A stretch of DNA of 64,000 nucleotides from Prototheca cutis. Its lineage: Eukaryota > Chlorophyta > Trebouxiophyceae > Chlorellales > Chlorellaceae. The stretch spans positions 163,308 to 227,307 of the forward strand of contig BCIH01000005.1 of assembly GCA_002897115.2 (NCBI GenBank), written 5' to 3'. The notes beneath the pieces were generated by a model. That model was not told the DNA's origin. It did no database searches and saw nothing but the letters and a program-made list of their open reading frames with translations. Numbering within the stretch: position 1 is the first letter of the stretch; each line of letters starts with the position of its first letter. The position numbers and the translations under genes are program-made. Of the stretch, positions 11,558-22,553 are shown piece after piece.

Positions 11558-14500
11558 ATGAGCTCCAGGAGCCCTAGCGTGCCTCCCAGCAGGCTTGCCA
11601 GGTCTTCCTATGGCGTTAAAAAGTCTGGTGTCACGCGATCGAAAGCGGTGCATGTCACCACCCATGCCTCGGCCACGGGGGACGCTTTTGCGCTGGTGAG
11701 GAGGTGACATGAAGGATCTCCACCTTGGTCGAGTGCTCTGACGGGATGCTGCAGGTTGAAAGTGGCTAGCGAGACCGATTTTTTTCAGACTATGCGGCGT
11801 GCTTTGTGCGGATGCACGGGGCAGCGTAATGCAGTGGCTTGGCCTGCAGTGCACAACCATAGCAGCGGCTGCAACCGACCACCTCCCCTTTGCCAACTTG
11901 TCAAAATCTGTTTGCAGCCCAACTTGGAGGTAGTCCCCCCCCCCAACCAACTAGCCCTGAGCAGCCAGGAGCTGGAGGAGGAAGTTGAGAGGCAGCTGAC
12001 CTGTGAACTGCCCGGCGCCGTCGAATCCGTCGTCGTCTGGTCAGCCGCGGCAGCTCAGTTTCTGCCCACGGCGGCGCCATCAAGGAGCACCACCATTCCA
12101 CACCTGGAGCTTGTCGGCGCGCTGACACCGGCCGCATGCCCTGCTCAAGGGGCTGATCCCTGCGATGAAGGCACCGTTCCACCACCACAGGACACCGTGG
12201 GCCTCACGCTGAGCGAGCGGGGTTTCCAGACCGCGCAGCGTGCACCTCGTCGGGTTCGCGGCTCGCAGACACGGATCAAGACCACGGCAACCAGCGGAGG
12301 GTGCTGCAGCGCTGCCGGGGCGAGGGCCGTGGCTGACCAGGGCGATGGGGTTGGCCAGACGGCAGGAACCGTAGCCCGCAAGGAGGAGCCAAACCGCGGC
12401 GCCAGCAGCAACTCATGGCCTGGAGTTGGCACGGGAGCATCACCGGCAATGGCTCCCGCCGTGCCGTCGCTCGGAACGCTTCTGGCCGCGGCAGCCGCCC
12501 GGTCGCGGGTTGGCGATGCCTCTGACAAGGTTCATGCTCCGGGGGGGCCGTCGGCTCTGGCTATTCATGCTCACGGCCCAGGCACGGCAGCACACCCGGG
12601 CTCGCTGACGCATGTCTGCAGCATGCTGGAGCGGGGTCTCCAGCTCAGCATCGACCGGCCTCTCGTGATGGACCTGCGGTACTGGGACGATCCCACCGAT
12701 GCGGTTCGACCCCGGGAGGGCACGCTGCTGCCGCTGTGGAGCTGGGACTCGCCAGCAGGAAGGCGGCACGCCGTCACCGCGCTCGCATGGTCGCCTCGGC
12801 ACCCAGACCTGTTTGCCGCGGGGCACGGCACCTGCGACACCGAACGTGCGACCTCAGGGGCGCTGGGCCTGCACAGTCTCAAGGCACCCGCGGCACGCCT
12901 GGCGCTGCTGCCCCTGCCATCGGCAGTCACCTGCCTTGCATTTCATCCCACGCACGCCGACCTGCTGGCCATCGGTGCTGCTGATGGCACGCTCCGCGTG
13001 ATCAGCTTGAGGGGGTGCATCGTTGAGCCGGCAGACACCGCCGACCCGCCACAGGCAATCTACCAGACCGAAGTCGGCCAGGGGGACCACTGGGACCCCG
13101 TGTCACAGGTACGTGTGTGTGGCGAAGGTGGAAGGAAGTGGAGTGTTGCATTCCACGTTGGGAGGACCAACCCGATCCATTCCTGTGAATCTCTTCACGC
13201 ACGCACCGAAACCCCCCCACACCCTCACCAAAACGACAGGTGGCGTGGAGATCGAGGGGCAGCACGGGGACCAAGTTGCGGCTGGTGGCGACGTATGGAG
13301 ACGGTCGTGTGACAGAGTGGACGATGCACTGGAGACGCGTCACCCACAAGGTCGGTCAGTCGGGTCTGGGTGAGCTTGGTTCACTGTGCTGATCGGCGCT
13401 GTGCATTCCCAATGCATGCTTTGGAGTATTGCAACGAGGCGTAGCTTGAAACACCCACCCACGGACCCACTCACGCCCCCTCAGCATACCCCAACGCGCT
13501 TCTGTAGGTCTTGCAGACCATCCTGGCGCCATTTCCTGATCAGGGTTCAGACACCGACGACAACCCAGACATGCCATGCAACGCAGGCAAGGGGAATGCC
13601 GGTGGTGGTGCTGGGCCCGCGTGCGAGGTGTGGCGATGCAAACAAAAGAATACAGGCTGAACCAGTTTGGATGTCGCCTTGGGTGGATGGATGGCCGTGC
13701 AGTGCCTTGCACTCCGCATGCGGTGATGGTAATGGCCCTCAAGCCCCACGGCTCGCAGGGTGCACCAGCCTTGCATTCCACCCAGTCCAGGAAGGGGTCT
13801 TCCTGGTCGGAACGGCAGAAGGCCTCATTGCCAAGTGCTCCGCCGAACTCACCTCTGGACCGACTCAGGTCAGTTTCAAGATGGAAAGAGGGTATTGATG
13901 CTGGCGTTCGATCGATGCGGCGGGGCCTGGAATGTGATGATTGGAAGCCCCTGAACCCAATGCCAGGCAGCCCACCACATGCACTGATAACCGTTGTTGC
14001 ATTCAGCTCGATGCAAGAATGCCCCGTGCAATATGCACGAATGAATTTGTCCCCGGCATTCCTGCAGCTGTTCCGGGCCCACTCCATGCCGGTCCAGGCT
14101 GTGGCATGGAATCCCTGCCATCCCAACACCTTCCTGTCAGCTTCATCTGACTGGTCGGTTCGGCTGTGGGACAGCCAAGACGCAACGGTGAGAGCAGCAG
14201 GTCTGTTTTGACAGTGCCCTCGGGTCCCCCCTTCTTAAACGAGAGGCCCGCATCCATCGCCAGCTCCCTCTGGCAGAGACAAACACGGTGCACCACATGC
14301 CTTGTATACGGCGCCAGGGACTTGGTTTCTTCTCCACGCATCTCACGGTCAATCTGCCACCCAGCTCCCCGCCGCCTCTTCCTCTACTACCCCCGCAGCC
14401 TGTGCACGAGTTCAATCTGCGGTCGCCTGTGAGCGACGCGGCCTGGCTGCCGAGCGCTGCGGTAGTCTTTGCGGCATGCACAGAGAATGGACGTGTCCAC

Positions 14501-15240
14501 GTATTTGACCTTGCCAAAGACCGGCGGCGTCCACTCTGCATTCAAAAGGCAAGGAACAGGGCCCGGGGGGATTCACTGACAGGGTGTGGATTGTTACGGC
14601 CTGCGTCCAGTCTTACCCTTGATATCCCCTCACTCAAAGGCCGCATGGCATGTCTCAATGTCAACCTATGCAGTTGACCAACAAGTGCAAGCTCACCCGC
14701 CTGGCATTCAGCCCCGCGGATCCACTGCTGCTGATTGGTGACGACAAGTGCGTGGGTGCCGAGTTTTGCTTTAAATTCAGACTACTGTGCCAAATTCGGG
14801 GGGCCTCTGCATCAACTAGCCAACAGCACTCGCCTTCAAAGACTGCCCTGCTGGCTCCCCATCACACGTACTCTAGCTCACTGACGCAAACATGACACTA
14901 GTCAAAATGATCCATCGTTGAAGCTCAAGGCACTGCCGTTCCCATCCCTCGCACTCGCAGGGGGTGCATCACCTGCCTGAAGCTGTCGCCAAACCTGCGG
15001 CATCAGACCGCGCGGGCGGAGGAGATGCACAGCTCCCCCGAGGGCAGCCCGCTGCTGAGAATCCCACGGCCTCTGATGGCAGCGGTGGACACCTCTGCCA
15101 CGGCAGCAGAGGCAGGGGCAGGCGAGGCACTGCAGAGGACAGAGGCACAGGCCCAGGAGTTGACAGAGGCCATCTCTGTGCTCAAGAGGGTCAGGGACAG
15201 CCTTGCTGAGCTACGGCGTGCAGATGGGGAGCAGGAATAA
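11558..15240 (+). CDS. DNAI1: Outer-arm axonemal dynein intermediate chain 1 (DNAI1 / IC78, ODA9 type)
   Basis: WD-repeat intermediate chain that anchors outer dynein arms in motile cilia. Exons: 11558..11695, 11918..13108, 13240..13350, 13508..13601, 13759..13868, 14068..14187, 14399..14548, 14674..14747, 14961..15240; phases agree, 755 residues (known homologues are about 680-700). The splice GDAFAL/PNLEVVPPPNQLAL matches the N-terminal pattern of algal IC78. About residue 300 starts the diagnostic block RYWDDPT..EGTLLPLWSWD, then WD repeats, among them VAWNPCHPNTFLSASSDWSV and a CITCLKLSPNLR block before a helical tail. A long low-complexity insert (about residues 120-280) is specific to this protein. 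Exon 7 ends at AAAAG/GCAAGG, a GC-AG intron, because no GT donor keeps phase. The end of exon 4 lies in a GGT repeat, so it may shift by 3 or 6 bases. Confidence 0.9.
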
Positions 15241-15506
15241 ATGAAAACCCATCCCTGGGTCCATTGCCCGCAAGCAATGCCATAGGGCATTTTCTGTCCC
15301 AAAGACGCTGGTGTGCCCATAGCTCTGTATTGCCCCGCAAATGCGACCCCCCGGGCACCCCGCGAACAGAAAGGCGCCAACGTCATCGCCCCTCCTTGCT
15401 CTACGTCCAGGACCCTGTCTCGCATGAAAGCCTGGAAACCCTTGTTGCGCATGTTCCCCCTGTAATTTTCTTTGTCGTGTCCGGAGAAGAAACCAGGAGA
15501 GCAACC

Positions 15507-15891
15507 ATGGTGGGCGGCGTGCACCCCATCCCCGGCAACGGGCATGTCCCTGGCAGCAAGATCGTGGGTGCCGTGGTCGGCGTGGGCACCCTGGTGGGAG
15601 CCGTGTTCCTGTACAGGCAGCAGACGGGCTTCCACCCCGCCACCCTTACCAAGGTGCGTGTGCGGGCCGCCCTGTGAGCAGCTCCGAGGGTGGGTCCCAG
15701 CCGAACAACTACTCTAACGTTGCCCATCCAGCGGGATTCCCTTCCTTCTCTGATCACCCATGCAGAAGTGGAAGGACGCAACCATCGACTACACCAGCGA
15801 GATGGTATTCGAGGGTGCCCCCGACCAGCGCACTCACATGAACCCCTTCTACCATGACATCCCCGCGGGTCACGTCATGAAGTCTGCCTAG
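15507..15891 (+). CDS. 90-aa single-pass membrane protein, unrecognised
   Basis: Two exons, 15507..15653 and 15766..15891, phase 0, 90 residues. I do not recognise the family. Residues about 19-36 (IVGAVVGVGTLVGAVFLYRQ) form one hydrophobic segment. A polar C-terminal half follows, with FEGAPDQRTHMNPFYHD. The start codon is preceded by ACC (gcaaccATGG), a good eukaryotic context. There is no obvious cleavable presequence; the short N-terminus would face one side of an organelle or ER membrane. It lies 266 bases downstream of the dynein chain gene on the same strand. Size and topology are like accessory subunits of energy-transducing membranes, an inference only. Confidence 0.7.
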
Positions 15892-16183
15892 AGCGTCCGC
15901 CATGTCTTGACCAAGCAGCCCCTGAACTGGACACCACTGCGTGGAATGCGATACTGCACCCCTCTGTTCTCATTTCGCTGCCCTAAGTTGGTGTAATGAT
16001 ATGGACGCCAGAAATGTAGATGGATGGCCGGCAGGCCATGGGGTGGGTCCACAGCACTGTGGGTTGATGTCCGGCTGCGGATTCTTGACAGATTATAGCC
16101 AATTGAAACTGGGAAGGGTGGTCGGCCGCCTCTACCTCTGCACAGGAACGCTGGGCTCTCTCGCCTGATACTCCGGCATGCAT

Positions 16184-18226
16184 TCACTGACACCCTCGGG
16201 GTGCCGGTGAGTCGGTCTGGAGGAACAGGCGTCCCGGGTCTGGGCAGGCCAGCCAGTCGAGCAAGGAGCTTGCAGCCTTGGGTCCCACCCGGGTGGGCCT
16301 CGCTGTCCCCGTCCGCAGCATGCCTTCAAGATCCCGCTGCTTCTCCAGTCGAGGCCTGCAGGAGTTGGTGTGTGGGAGCTGGGGGTTGTCACGAGGGCAT
16401 GCAACAATGTCACAAACCTAGGTTTCACAGTGCGGGTGGCACCACCACATGCCTAATGATAACTCACGCAATCGCACCTTTCCGGGTCGAGGATGTAGTC
16501 CATGAGCGCCCCAAGGCTGCCAAACCGCTCTAGGAGCGCATGGGCGATGCCTGGGATCACCGAGGGGAAGGCACACAGCGCGTTCAAGCTTTCCACGGCG
16601 GCCTCGGGTAGCTGATGCCGTACCAGCAACGCCGCAGCGGCCTTGTTGCACTGCCTATTGTGTGCGCGGAACCACTCTGCAGCCTCCTGCACCCGTGATT
16701 GTTCATGGATGGAACGCGGAGTCGGCCGACCGGGCTGTGTGTGGGGTCCTTGCCGGCCGCGCCATGCTCCGCTGTCAACCCAGCGCCTTGTAGTGAATAC
16801 ATACCGGATACAAACAGACCCAAAGCAGTCTGCACCTGTTTTGGGAATGCTGCGCGGGCAATTGCCCTGGAAATGGAGAGCACGTGCTGTGCGGCGGCAT
16901 GGCGGTCGACCGCGCTGCACACCGCGAGTCCCGGTCGCCGTATGGCCAGCCCCGTCAGCCAGTCCTCCAGAGGTGCCCGGACAAAAGGCATGCTGTCAGG
17001 GTTTGCGACAGCGGCGGCTGTCGCAGCACCATTATCAGACCGCACAGTGCCAGCGCCAGCACCACTGCCACCACGCAGGCGGCGTTCGTGCTCGGCTCGT
17101 TCGCGACGCGTGAGGTGGTGGTCCAGTCCGGTGACAAGCAGGTGCATTCGCCAGTCCGGCCGCGCCCGGGCCAGGCTTTCCAGCACGCCATCCAACGAAC
17201 TATCCCGCTCCCAAACTGCCACGAGCTCCTCGGCCTGTTGGGGGGGGGGGGGGGGGGGGAGTTGGTGTGTGCGCTTTGCGGCTGTTTCGTGTGCGCAATG
17301 ACTGTGCCGCCGTGACTGGCAAAGACGATGCTGTGCTGGGGCTGGCCAGAGGTGACAGACGTGCACGCACGACCCACTGGCATCATCTTCTCGAGCACGC
17401 CCATCAATCATGACTTCCAATCCTGAATCTCGGCCACTCACTTCGAAACAGGCCATGATGTGAGGCACGTCCACCTCACGAATCGTGCCCGGGTCCAGCT
17501 GCATTGCAAACGAGTTAGGGGTGCATTGCCTTCTAGGATTAGGTTCATTGCAAGTTCATTGCTTGACAGCAGCTCCGTGCGGGAGCATCCCCGCTCCCCC
17601 AAAAAATATCCATTCACCTCGGTGGCGCCTGGCTCCAGCACGCGCCGTGCCCACTGTATCGTACGGCAGGGCAGACCTGGTGGGCCCTCGCGCACGACAA
17701 AGGCCACGGCACGGTCGGGCCCATCGGCCTGCGTCTCACGGAGGCGAGCCGCGATGGCCAGGCCCATGTCCGTCTCCATCAGCCGCGGGTCCAGGCACAC
17801 CGTCATGTGCTGCAACGCCAGTCGCGGTGAGGTAAAGGTCGCTGCGACACGTTTGGCCTCCCGCGTTGCAGCCTTGGCCGCCTCGTCCCGGGCACGCTCT
17901 TCCGGGGTCCGACGCTTCCGCTTTATTGGGGGAGCGGAGGGCGCGGAGGGCACTGGGGCCAGGGTATGCGTTGCCGCTTCGGGGGGAAATGGATGCGCCG
18001 CCGCCTCAGGGTCTGGGCCACGCAACAGCACCCCAACTTGTTGAGCGGGATCATGGTGTTCCTCCGGCGGCACCGCAGATGGCAGCAATCCTGTCGGCAA
18101 TCCTGCCGCCCCGTCAATGCTCGGGAAAACTGCCGGGCCTGATGGAACTGTGGCCCCCTCCGGCACATTCAGTGGCCATCCCTGCAACTGCATGGTGCGC
18201 ATGCCAGGGGCCCATGGTCGGAGCAT
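16184..18226 (-). CDS. EME1: EME1/MMS4-like crossover junction endonuclease subunit
   Basis: Non-catalytic partner of MUS81 in the XPF family, acting on branched recombination intermediates in the nucleus. Exons from high to low: 17618..18226, 17442..17498, 16836..17234, 16478..16686, 16184..16355; phases close to 481 residues. Residues about 85-110 are basic, Lys/Arg-rich (IKRKRRTPEERARDEAAKAA). The ERCC4-like fold runs to about 370 (MTVCLDPRLMETDMGLAIA, HLLVTGLDHHLTRRERAEHE, LTGLAIRRPGLAV). A tandem helix-hairpin-helix end follows, with FPSVIPGIAHALLERFGSLG and the EME1-like terminus TRVGPKAASSLLDW. The catalytic ERKxxxD motif of MUS81 is absent, as expected for EME1. The intron 17235..17441 holds a run of 20 G on the plus strand. 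The alternative, another XPF-family pseudonuclease, is less likely given the C-terminus. Confidence 0.8.
17240..17259. repeat. G20 homopolymer in EME1 intron
   Basis: Twenty consecutive G on the plus strand (C20 in the sense of the gene), six bases upstream of the exon 17234 acceptor. It takes the place of the polypyrimidine tract. Confidence 0.95.
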
Positions 18227-18917
18227 TGCCCAGCCGCACAGACGTGGACCCGGTTCTCAACCCCCACAACCTGGACAGATGCATAGGATGCTTCCCTCTC
18301 CGCGCACCTGGCACAGGGGTTCTCGTGGGCGAGGTCCCTGCACGTCGCAGGGAGCCGTCTCGCATCCCTTGACGGAGAAGGGTATGCTCTGTGGAGGGCT
18401 GGCAGTCTCCAAGACCTCACGTCGAGCAGGCTTGCCTTGCCCTGTCAGCAGAGCCAGGACCTGCAGATGTAGATAGCCATGCAAGCAGCGCATGATACGT
18501 ACACACAGCTCTATTAATACCATGTGGATCGGCCCCATGCACCAGCCACCCCCAACTACGATGTCGGCACCTCAGGGCTGGTGGCCTCGCCATCACTAAT
18601 GGTCAGATCAACAACGTTCATGACTGCGGAAGGGGGTTTTCATCTACATCTTTAAACTGGTGGTCATTGCATGCCGATCCACTGCCACATGATCGCTCTG
18701 GGAGAACAAAAGTGCGTTCGTCCCGTAGGGGCCGGAGCCGGGCCCCCCATCCCCCCGATCTGATCTGATCCCCGCCGCGTTTCGAAAACCGGAGTCTCGT
18801 CATTGTGTGTTCATGACATCAAGGCTCGACATCAACACCACCCAGACTCTGTGTTTTCGAACTTGCAGAGCTCACGGATGTGGATTCACTGTATGCACAT
18901 CTAGCAGCAGGAAGAGC
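18227..18917. other. Divergent intergenic region (EME1 / ATC-hydrolase-like)
   Basis: About 690 bases between divergent starts. An in-frame stop just upstream of 18226 supports the EME1 start. I see no other gene here. Confidence 0.5.
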
Positions 18918-19798
18918 ATGCTGTCGATCACGACGGCCCTGCGCACGAAACCTCTGTTGCGGGCCCTGCCCACGGCGGTTCCGGGGGNGCTAGGGCCCTC
19001 TTGGCATCGGGCAACCACGACGGACAGTAATGCGGTTCAAGACCTCCACTGGCTAGACAAACACTTTCCCAAAGCAAGACCCTGGTTGGAGGCACAGTCC
19101 ATGCACTGGTGGCTCAAGGGTCTTGTGGAGGCCAGAACCGAGTGCGCTGGGCCACTGGGGCTGCGAGCAGCTGGGTTTGTGCATGTGTCCCTGGTTTGAA
19201 GACATAACACAATGCCATTATGGGATGGCTTCTGTGCAAGGCGGGTCACCGGTGTGTGGGATGTCATTGGCACTTGTACGATGCACCAGCCTCAGTGACC
19301 ATACAATGCTGTTCAAAGATGACTGCCGAGTCCAAACAGGCAACCCCATCTGTCTATCACCAGAGCGTTTCCCGAGCTTGAGGGTCGAGGAGAGCTGCTG
19401 GAGCGAGCAGTGAAGCAGGAGTACGACCGTCTCAAGGCGCAGTATGCTCCTCTGGCCATAGACAACCGGTCCCAGACGCACCTGCACCTGGCCTGTCTGG
19501 CGCTGGCGACCCACAAGGCGCTGCTGCCCTTTCTTCGCGACGATGCACACGTGGTGGAGCTCATTGGCGAGCACCTGGGCCAGAAGAGCGAGCCAGGCCT
19601 CTCGTGCGTCGTCGGGCAAGGTTTTTGGGGGGGGGGGGGGGGGGGAGGTTGTTATACACCTGTACATATAGAAGCACTGTGAGGCCCAACGGACAACCAG
19701 CCGATCNNNNNNNNNNNNNNNNNNNNNNNNCGGGGCGGCCCAGGGGCCTCAGGGCATCGGCGCGTTTGCCTCCGAGCACCGCGCGGCGGTGGGGGAGT

Positions 19799-19873
<75 letters not shown>

Positions 19874-20267
19874 GCCCTTCGGGGAACGAGAACGTTAAGC
19901 GGTCGATCTGCCACCACTGGCACAACTCCCCTGCAGGTATCTGATGAAAGCGGTCAAGTTTCTGCAGCGGGACCACTATGCGACGCTGGTGCGGCGGCTT
20001 CGGGGCCTGCGCATGGACTATGGCCCTTCATTTCAAGGAGAACTGGACGAGGGCGGTGGCCGGGCGGTGCTCACTTTTCGGTCCTGCCTTTATGCCGATG
20101 TGTTTGCGCGGGAAGGCGTGCCGCAGCTGGCCCGTGTGGCCTGCTGCCAGGTGGACGCCAACTGGCTTCAGGCGGCGCAGTACTCTGGCGTCCGCGCGCG
20201 TCTGGCCAGAGCAATCTCCGCCGGGGACGATTGCTGCCAGTTTGAAGTTGTTCGACTGGATAACTGA
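18918..20267 (+). CDS. L-2-amino-thiazoline-4-carboxylate (ATC) hydrolase-like protein, interrupted by a gap
   Basis: Family named for the bacterial enzyme that opens the thiazoline ring; its role in algae is unknown. Supported exons: 18918..19174, 19364..19620 and 19937..20267 (stop). The last exon carries the family C-terminal core: FRSCLYADVF, GVPQLARVACCQVDANW and SGVRARLARAISAGDDCCQF, with the spaced Cys/Tyr/Asp residues of the family. The second exon gives a helical region (ERAVKQEYDRLKAQYAPLA). The first has a presequence-like start (MLSITTALRTKPLLRALP). Exon 2 ends in phase 1 and the last exon starts in phase 2, so at least one more exon must lie between them. That stretch holds an N gap (19707-19730) and a G72 run, so the middle cannot be read. 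The start and first donor are tentative. Confidence 0.68.
18988..18988. other. Single unresolved base in coding exon
   Basis: One N within the first coding exon of the ATC-hydrolase-like gene, in a G run (CCGGGGGNGC); a length error here would shift the frame of that exon. Confidence 0.95.
19627..19645. repeat. G19 homopolymer after exon 2 donor
   Basis: Nineteen G immediately after a GTTTTT donor in the ATC-hydrolase-like gene. Confidence 0.95.
19707..19730. other. Assembly gap (24 N)
   Basis: Run of N between two G homopolymers inside the ATC-hydrolase-like gene; probably hides an exon. Confidence 0.98.
19799..19870. repeat. G72 homopolymer
   Basis: Seventy-two consecutive G. The length is surely approximate in any sequencing method. 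It lies between the gap and the last exon of the ATC-hydrolase-like gene. Long poly-Gly or poly-Pro translations across it are artefacts. Confidence 0.95.
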
Positions 20268-20845
20268 CTGGGGGCTTGCTTGGTGCATGGCAGGGGCCGC
20301 AGCACCCTGTGACACGAGGCACAGCTTCCCGGCACCGCACATTCACGTCGATCACCAAGGAAGAATGTAGACATCTTCTGTGCTACTCCCCCGTGTGCGC
20401 TCAACTTCAGGCCGCGGACATGGCACCGCTGGCAGCTCTGGCTGGCCTACGTGGCAGAGCTGGCTGGCCTGCGTGGTCCTCTTGGCAGAATCGTAACCCT
20501 AAGTTAGAAGAAAGGTTTGTGCCGCTGCGCTCCGTGTAGCCACCGGTGACGCCGCGTTGCTTCTGGCCTGCTTTGATTTTGGGCCCGCACTGCTTTGGGA
20601 GGCACTGACACACATGACTTCCGCTCGAATCCCCACCACCACTCCCCAAAGATGGCAATGGTCCCCAGACTCGTTCGTAATTGACTCTTCATGGTGGTGC
20701 CAAGGTGTGGGCCATGCAAGACCATTCTACAGCAGATTCCGCACAATTGCTCATCAGTCACTCGGCAGCGCATTGGTGCGAGAAACACGGGCCTCCAGAA
20801 GAGAGGCAGCGCGTTCAGGCACCAGCGGTGCAGCCAGTTGCTAGT
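20268..20845. other. Convergent intergenic region
   Basis: About 580 bases between converging stops of the ATC-hydrolase-like gene and cytochrome c. Nothing recognisable. Confidence 0.5.
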
Positions 20846-21685
20846 CTAGGCAGTCGACTCCTTCAGGAACGCTGCAAAGTCGTGGGGCCGTTGGGAAGGG
20901 CATGTGAGTTGCCAGTCGGCTCTGATATGACATGCTCACCCCGGACTCCTTCCGCGATCGACCGCAGACGAGTGCTGCCCCCGCAACCCACTCACCGATC
21001 AGGTCGGCGCGCTCCTCGGGCTTCTTCAGGCCAGCAAAGACCATCTTGGTGCCTGCAGAGAGCAGAGGTTTCAGACGCATCGTCAGGCCCTCGGTTCGCG
21101 GCTAGCGTCGCATGCATGCATGCATGCTTTGCGCACGGGCGTCGCTCGGCACCACAATCTGTCTGCCTCCTCTGGACGACCGTCTGCCGGAGCAGCCGAG
21201 CCCGCGCGGCACGGTACTCCAGGCCTGGCACACTGCGTTTCTCAATGCTTACCGGGGATGTACTTCTTGGGGTTGAGCAGGTAGTCGTACAGGGTGTCCT
21301 CGCTCCAGACAACAGCCTTGTCCTTGTTGGCCTTGCTGAAGGAGTAGCCTTCGCAGGTGCCGGACACACGCCCGAACAGGCCGCCCAGGTTGGGACCCTG
21401 CAATGCATTCAGGGAACGTCCTGTGTCACAAGCAGGGTCAAACCCAAGGGCGGGTGTGTCGGATGGGAAGGGGCGCGCGCATCGCGACGTGACCCAATAG
21501 GGGGTCAATGCGGGCCAACCTGCGTGCACCCGGCAACCCCGCCGCCTGCCTCGCCCTCAACAATCCCAACAGACCTGCTTGTGGCCGCCGCCCTTCTCCG
21601 CAACGTGGCACTGGGCGCACTTAAGCTTGAAAATTTTCGCACCCTTGGCAACGTCGCCAGCGGGGGCATCAGCGAAAGTGGCCAT
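20846..21685 (-). CDS. CYTC: Cytochrome c
   Basis: Electron carrier between complexes III and IV in the mitochondrial intermembrane space. Exons from high to low: 21575..21685, 21253..21397, 20996..21052, 20846..20871; phases 0, 1, 1; 112 residues, the usual plant length. The start [20 protein letters not shown] is the plant/algal N-terminal extension. The haem-binding motif is CAQCH near residue 25, followed by [10 protein letters not shown] joined to [10 protein letters not shown]. The axial Met lies in [13 protein letters not shown]. The protein ends [11 protein letters not shown] through a last exon of only 26 bases. All key residues are present. The gene is divergent from isocitrate dehydrogenase across about 870 bases. 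Confidence 0.97.
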
Positions 21686-22553
21686 CGTGCGGACGACTGC
21701 TCACAAAACGACAGAACGCAAAAAGGAAGAAAACGGATATTACACCAGCGTGTACGCCGTCATCCTCAATTGCATGAGCTGATGCGGTAACCGAACCGGC
21801 GAGGGGGGTTCACGTCGTTGAGTAATAATTTCCCGCCATTTCCAAAGGGCACTGGCATTCCAAGGTGGGGGCCACTTTTGGCCCTGGTCAGTCGAGCTCT
21901 GCCATGAACCAATGCACACTTTCACTGCATGGGATCACGCTCTAAACAGCAGTGACGTGCTTCGTCCAATCCCCTCGGATGGGCAGGGTGCTCCGGCCTC
22001 ACAGAGAGGTTCATTCGCAAACAGCGAGATTCGAAAGTGGTCAGTTCCAACCAGAAGGCGACACACATGCTCAACAATTATTGGGCGCAACGATCGTATC
22101 GGGCCTGGCGCGGCCTGCTGCGGCAGCACGACGTCAAACGTCCAACCGGGATTCGCGATGAATGCATGGTCTCACTCTGGCACTATGACGCTGACAGTCG
22201 TTATTTAGTGCAAGATTGTATCCAACACACATGCACATGTGCGTGGGGATGTCGGATCGCAACAGTCGGTGGAGATCCCGATCGTGAACCCTACTCAACT
22301 GAACTGTCTGGTGTGGGGCCCGGACCTCGCGCCCAGGCGTAGGGTTGGGGTAGTTTTGAAGCAGCCCTCGCGTCCAAAACCCATAGCCCAGGACCCCGAG
22401 CTCCATTGTGCTTTTTTCGCGACTCTCGAAGGATATATTTCCAGGATTTCTGGTGCCTGCTTTGGGTGCTCTGGGCTGGCCCAGTGTCACCCCTCGAGCG
22501 CATATCCCTTCTCGTCGCACCGACCGGTTGGCTTGACGGGCAGGCATCAAAAT
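21686..22553. other. Divergent intergenic region (cytochrome c / NAD-IDH)
   Basis: About 870 bases between the starts of two divergently transcribed nuclear genes for mitochondrial respiration. It must contain both promoters. I could not find a shared repeated motif by eye. Confidence 0.5.

Noticed and set aside
19561..20245. Poly-Gly and poly-Pro ORFs over the G72 run
   Set aside because: Homopolymer translations across an assembly gap; length of the run is not reliable.
20620..20640. tRNA B-box-like GCTCGAATCCCC
   Set aside because: No acceptor stem, D arm or anticodon arm can be built around it. I found no tRNA gene elsewhere either.
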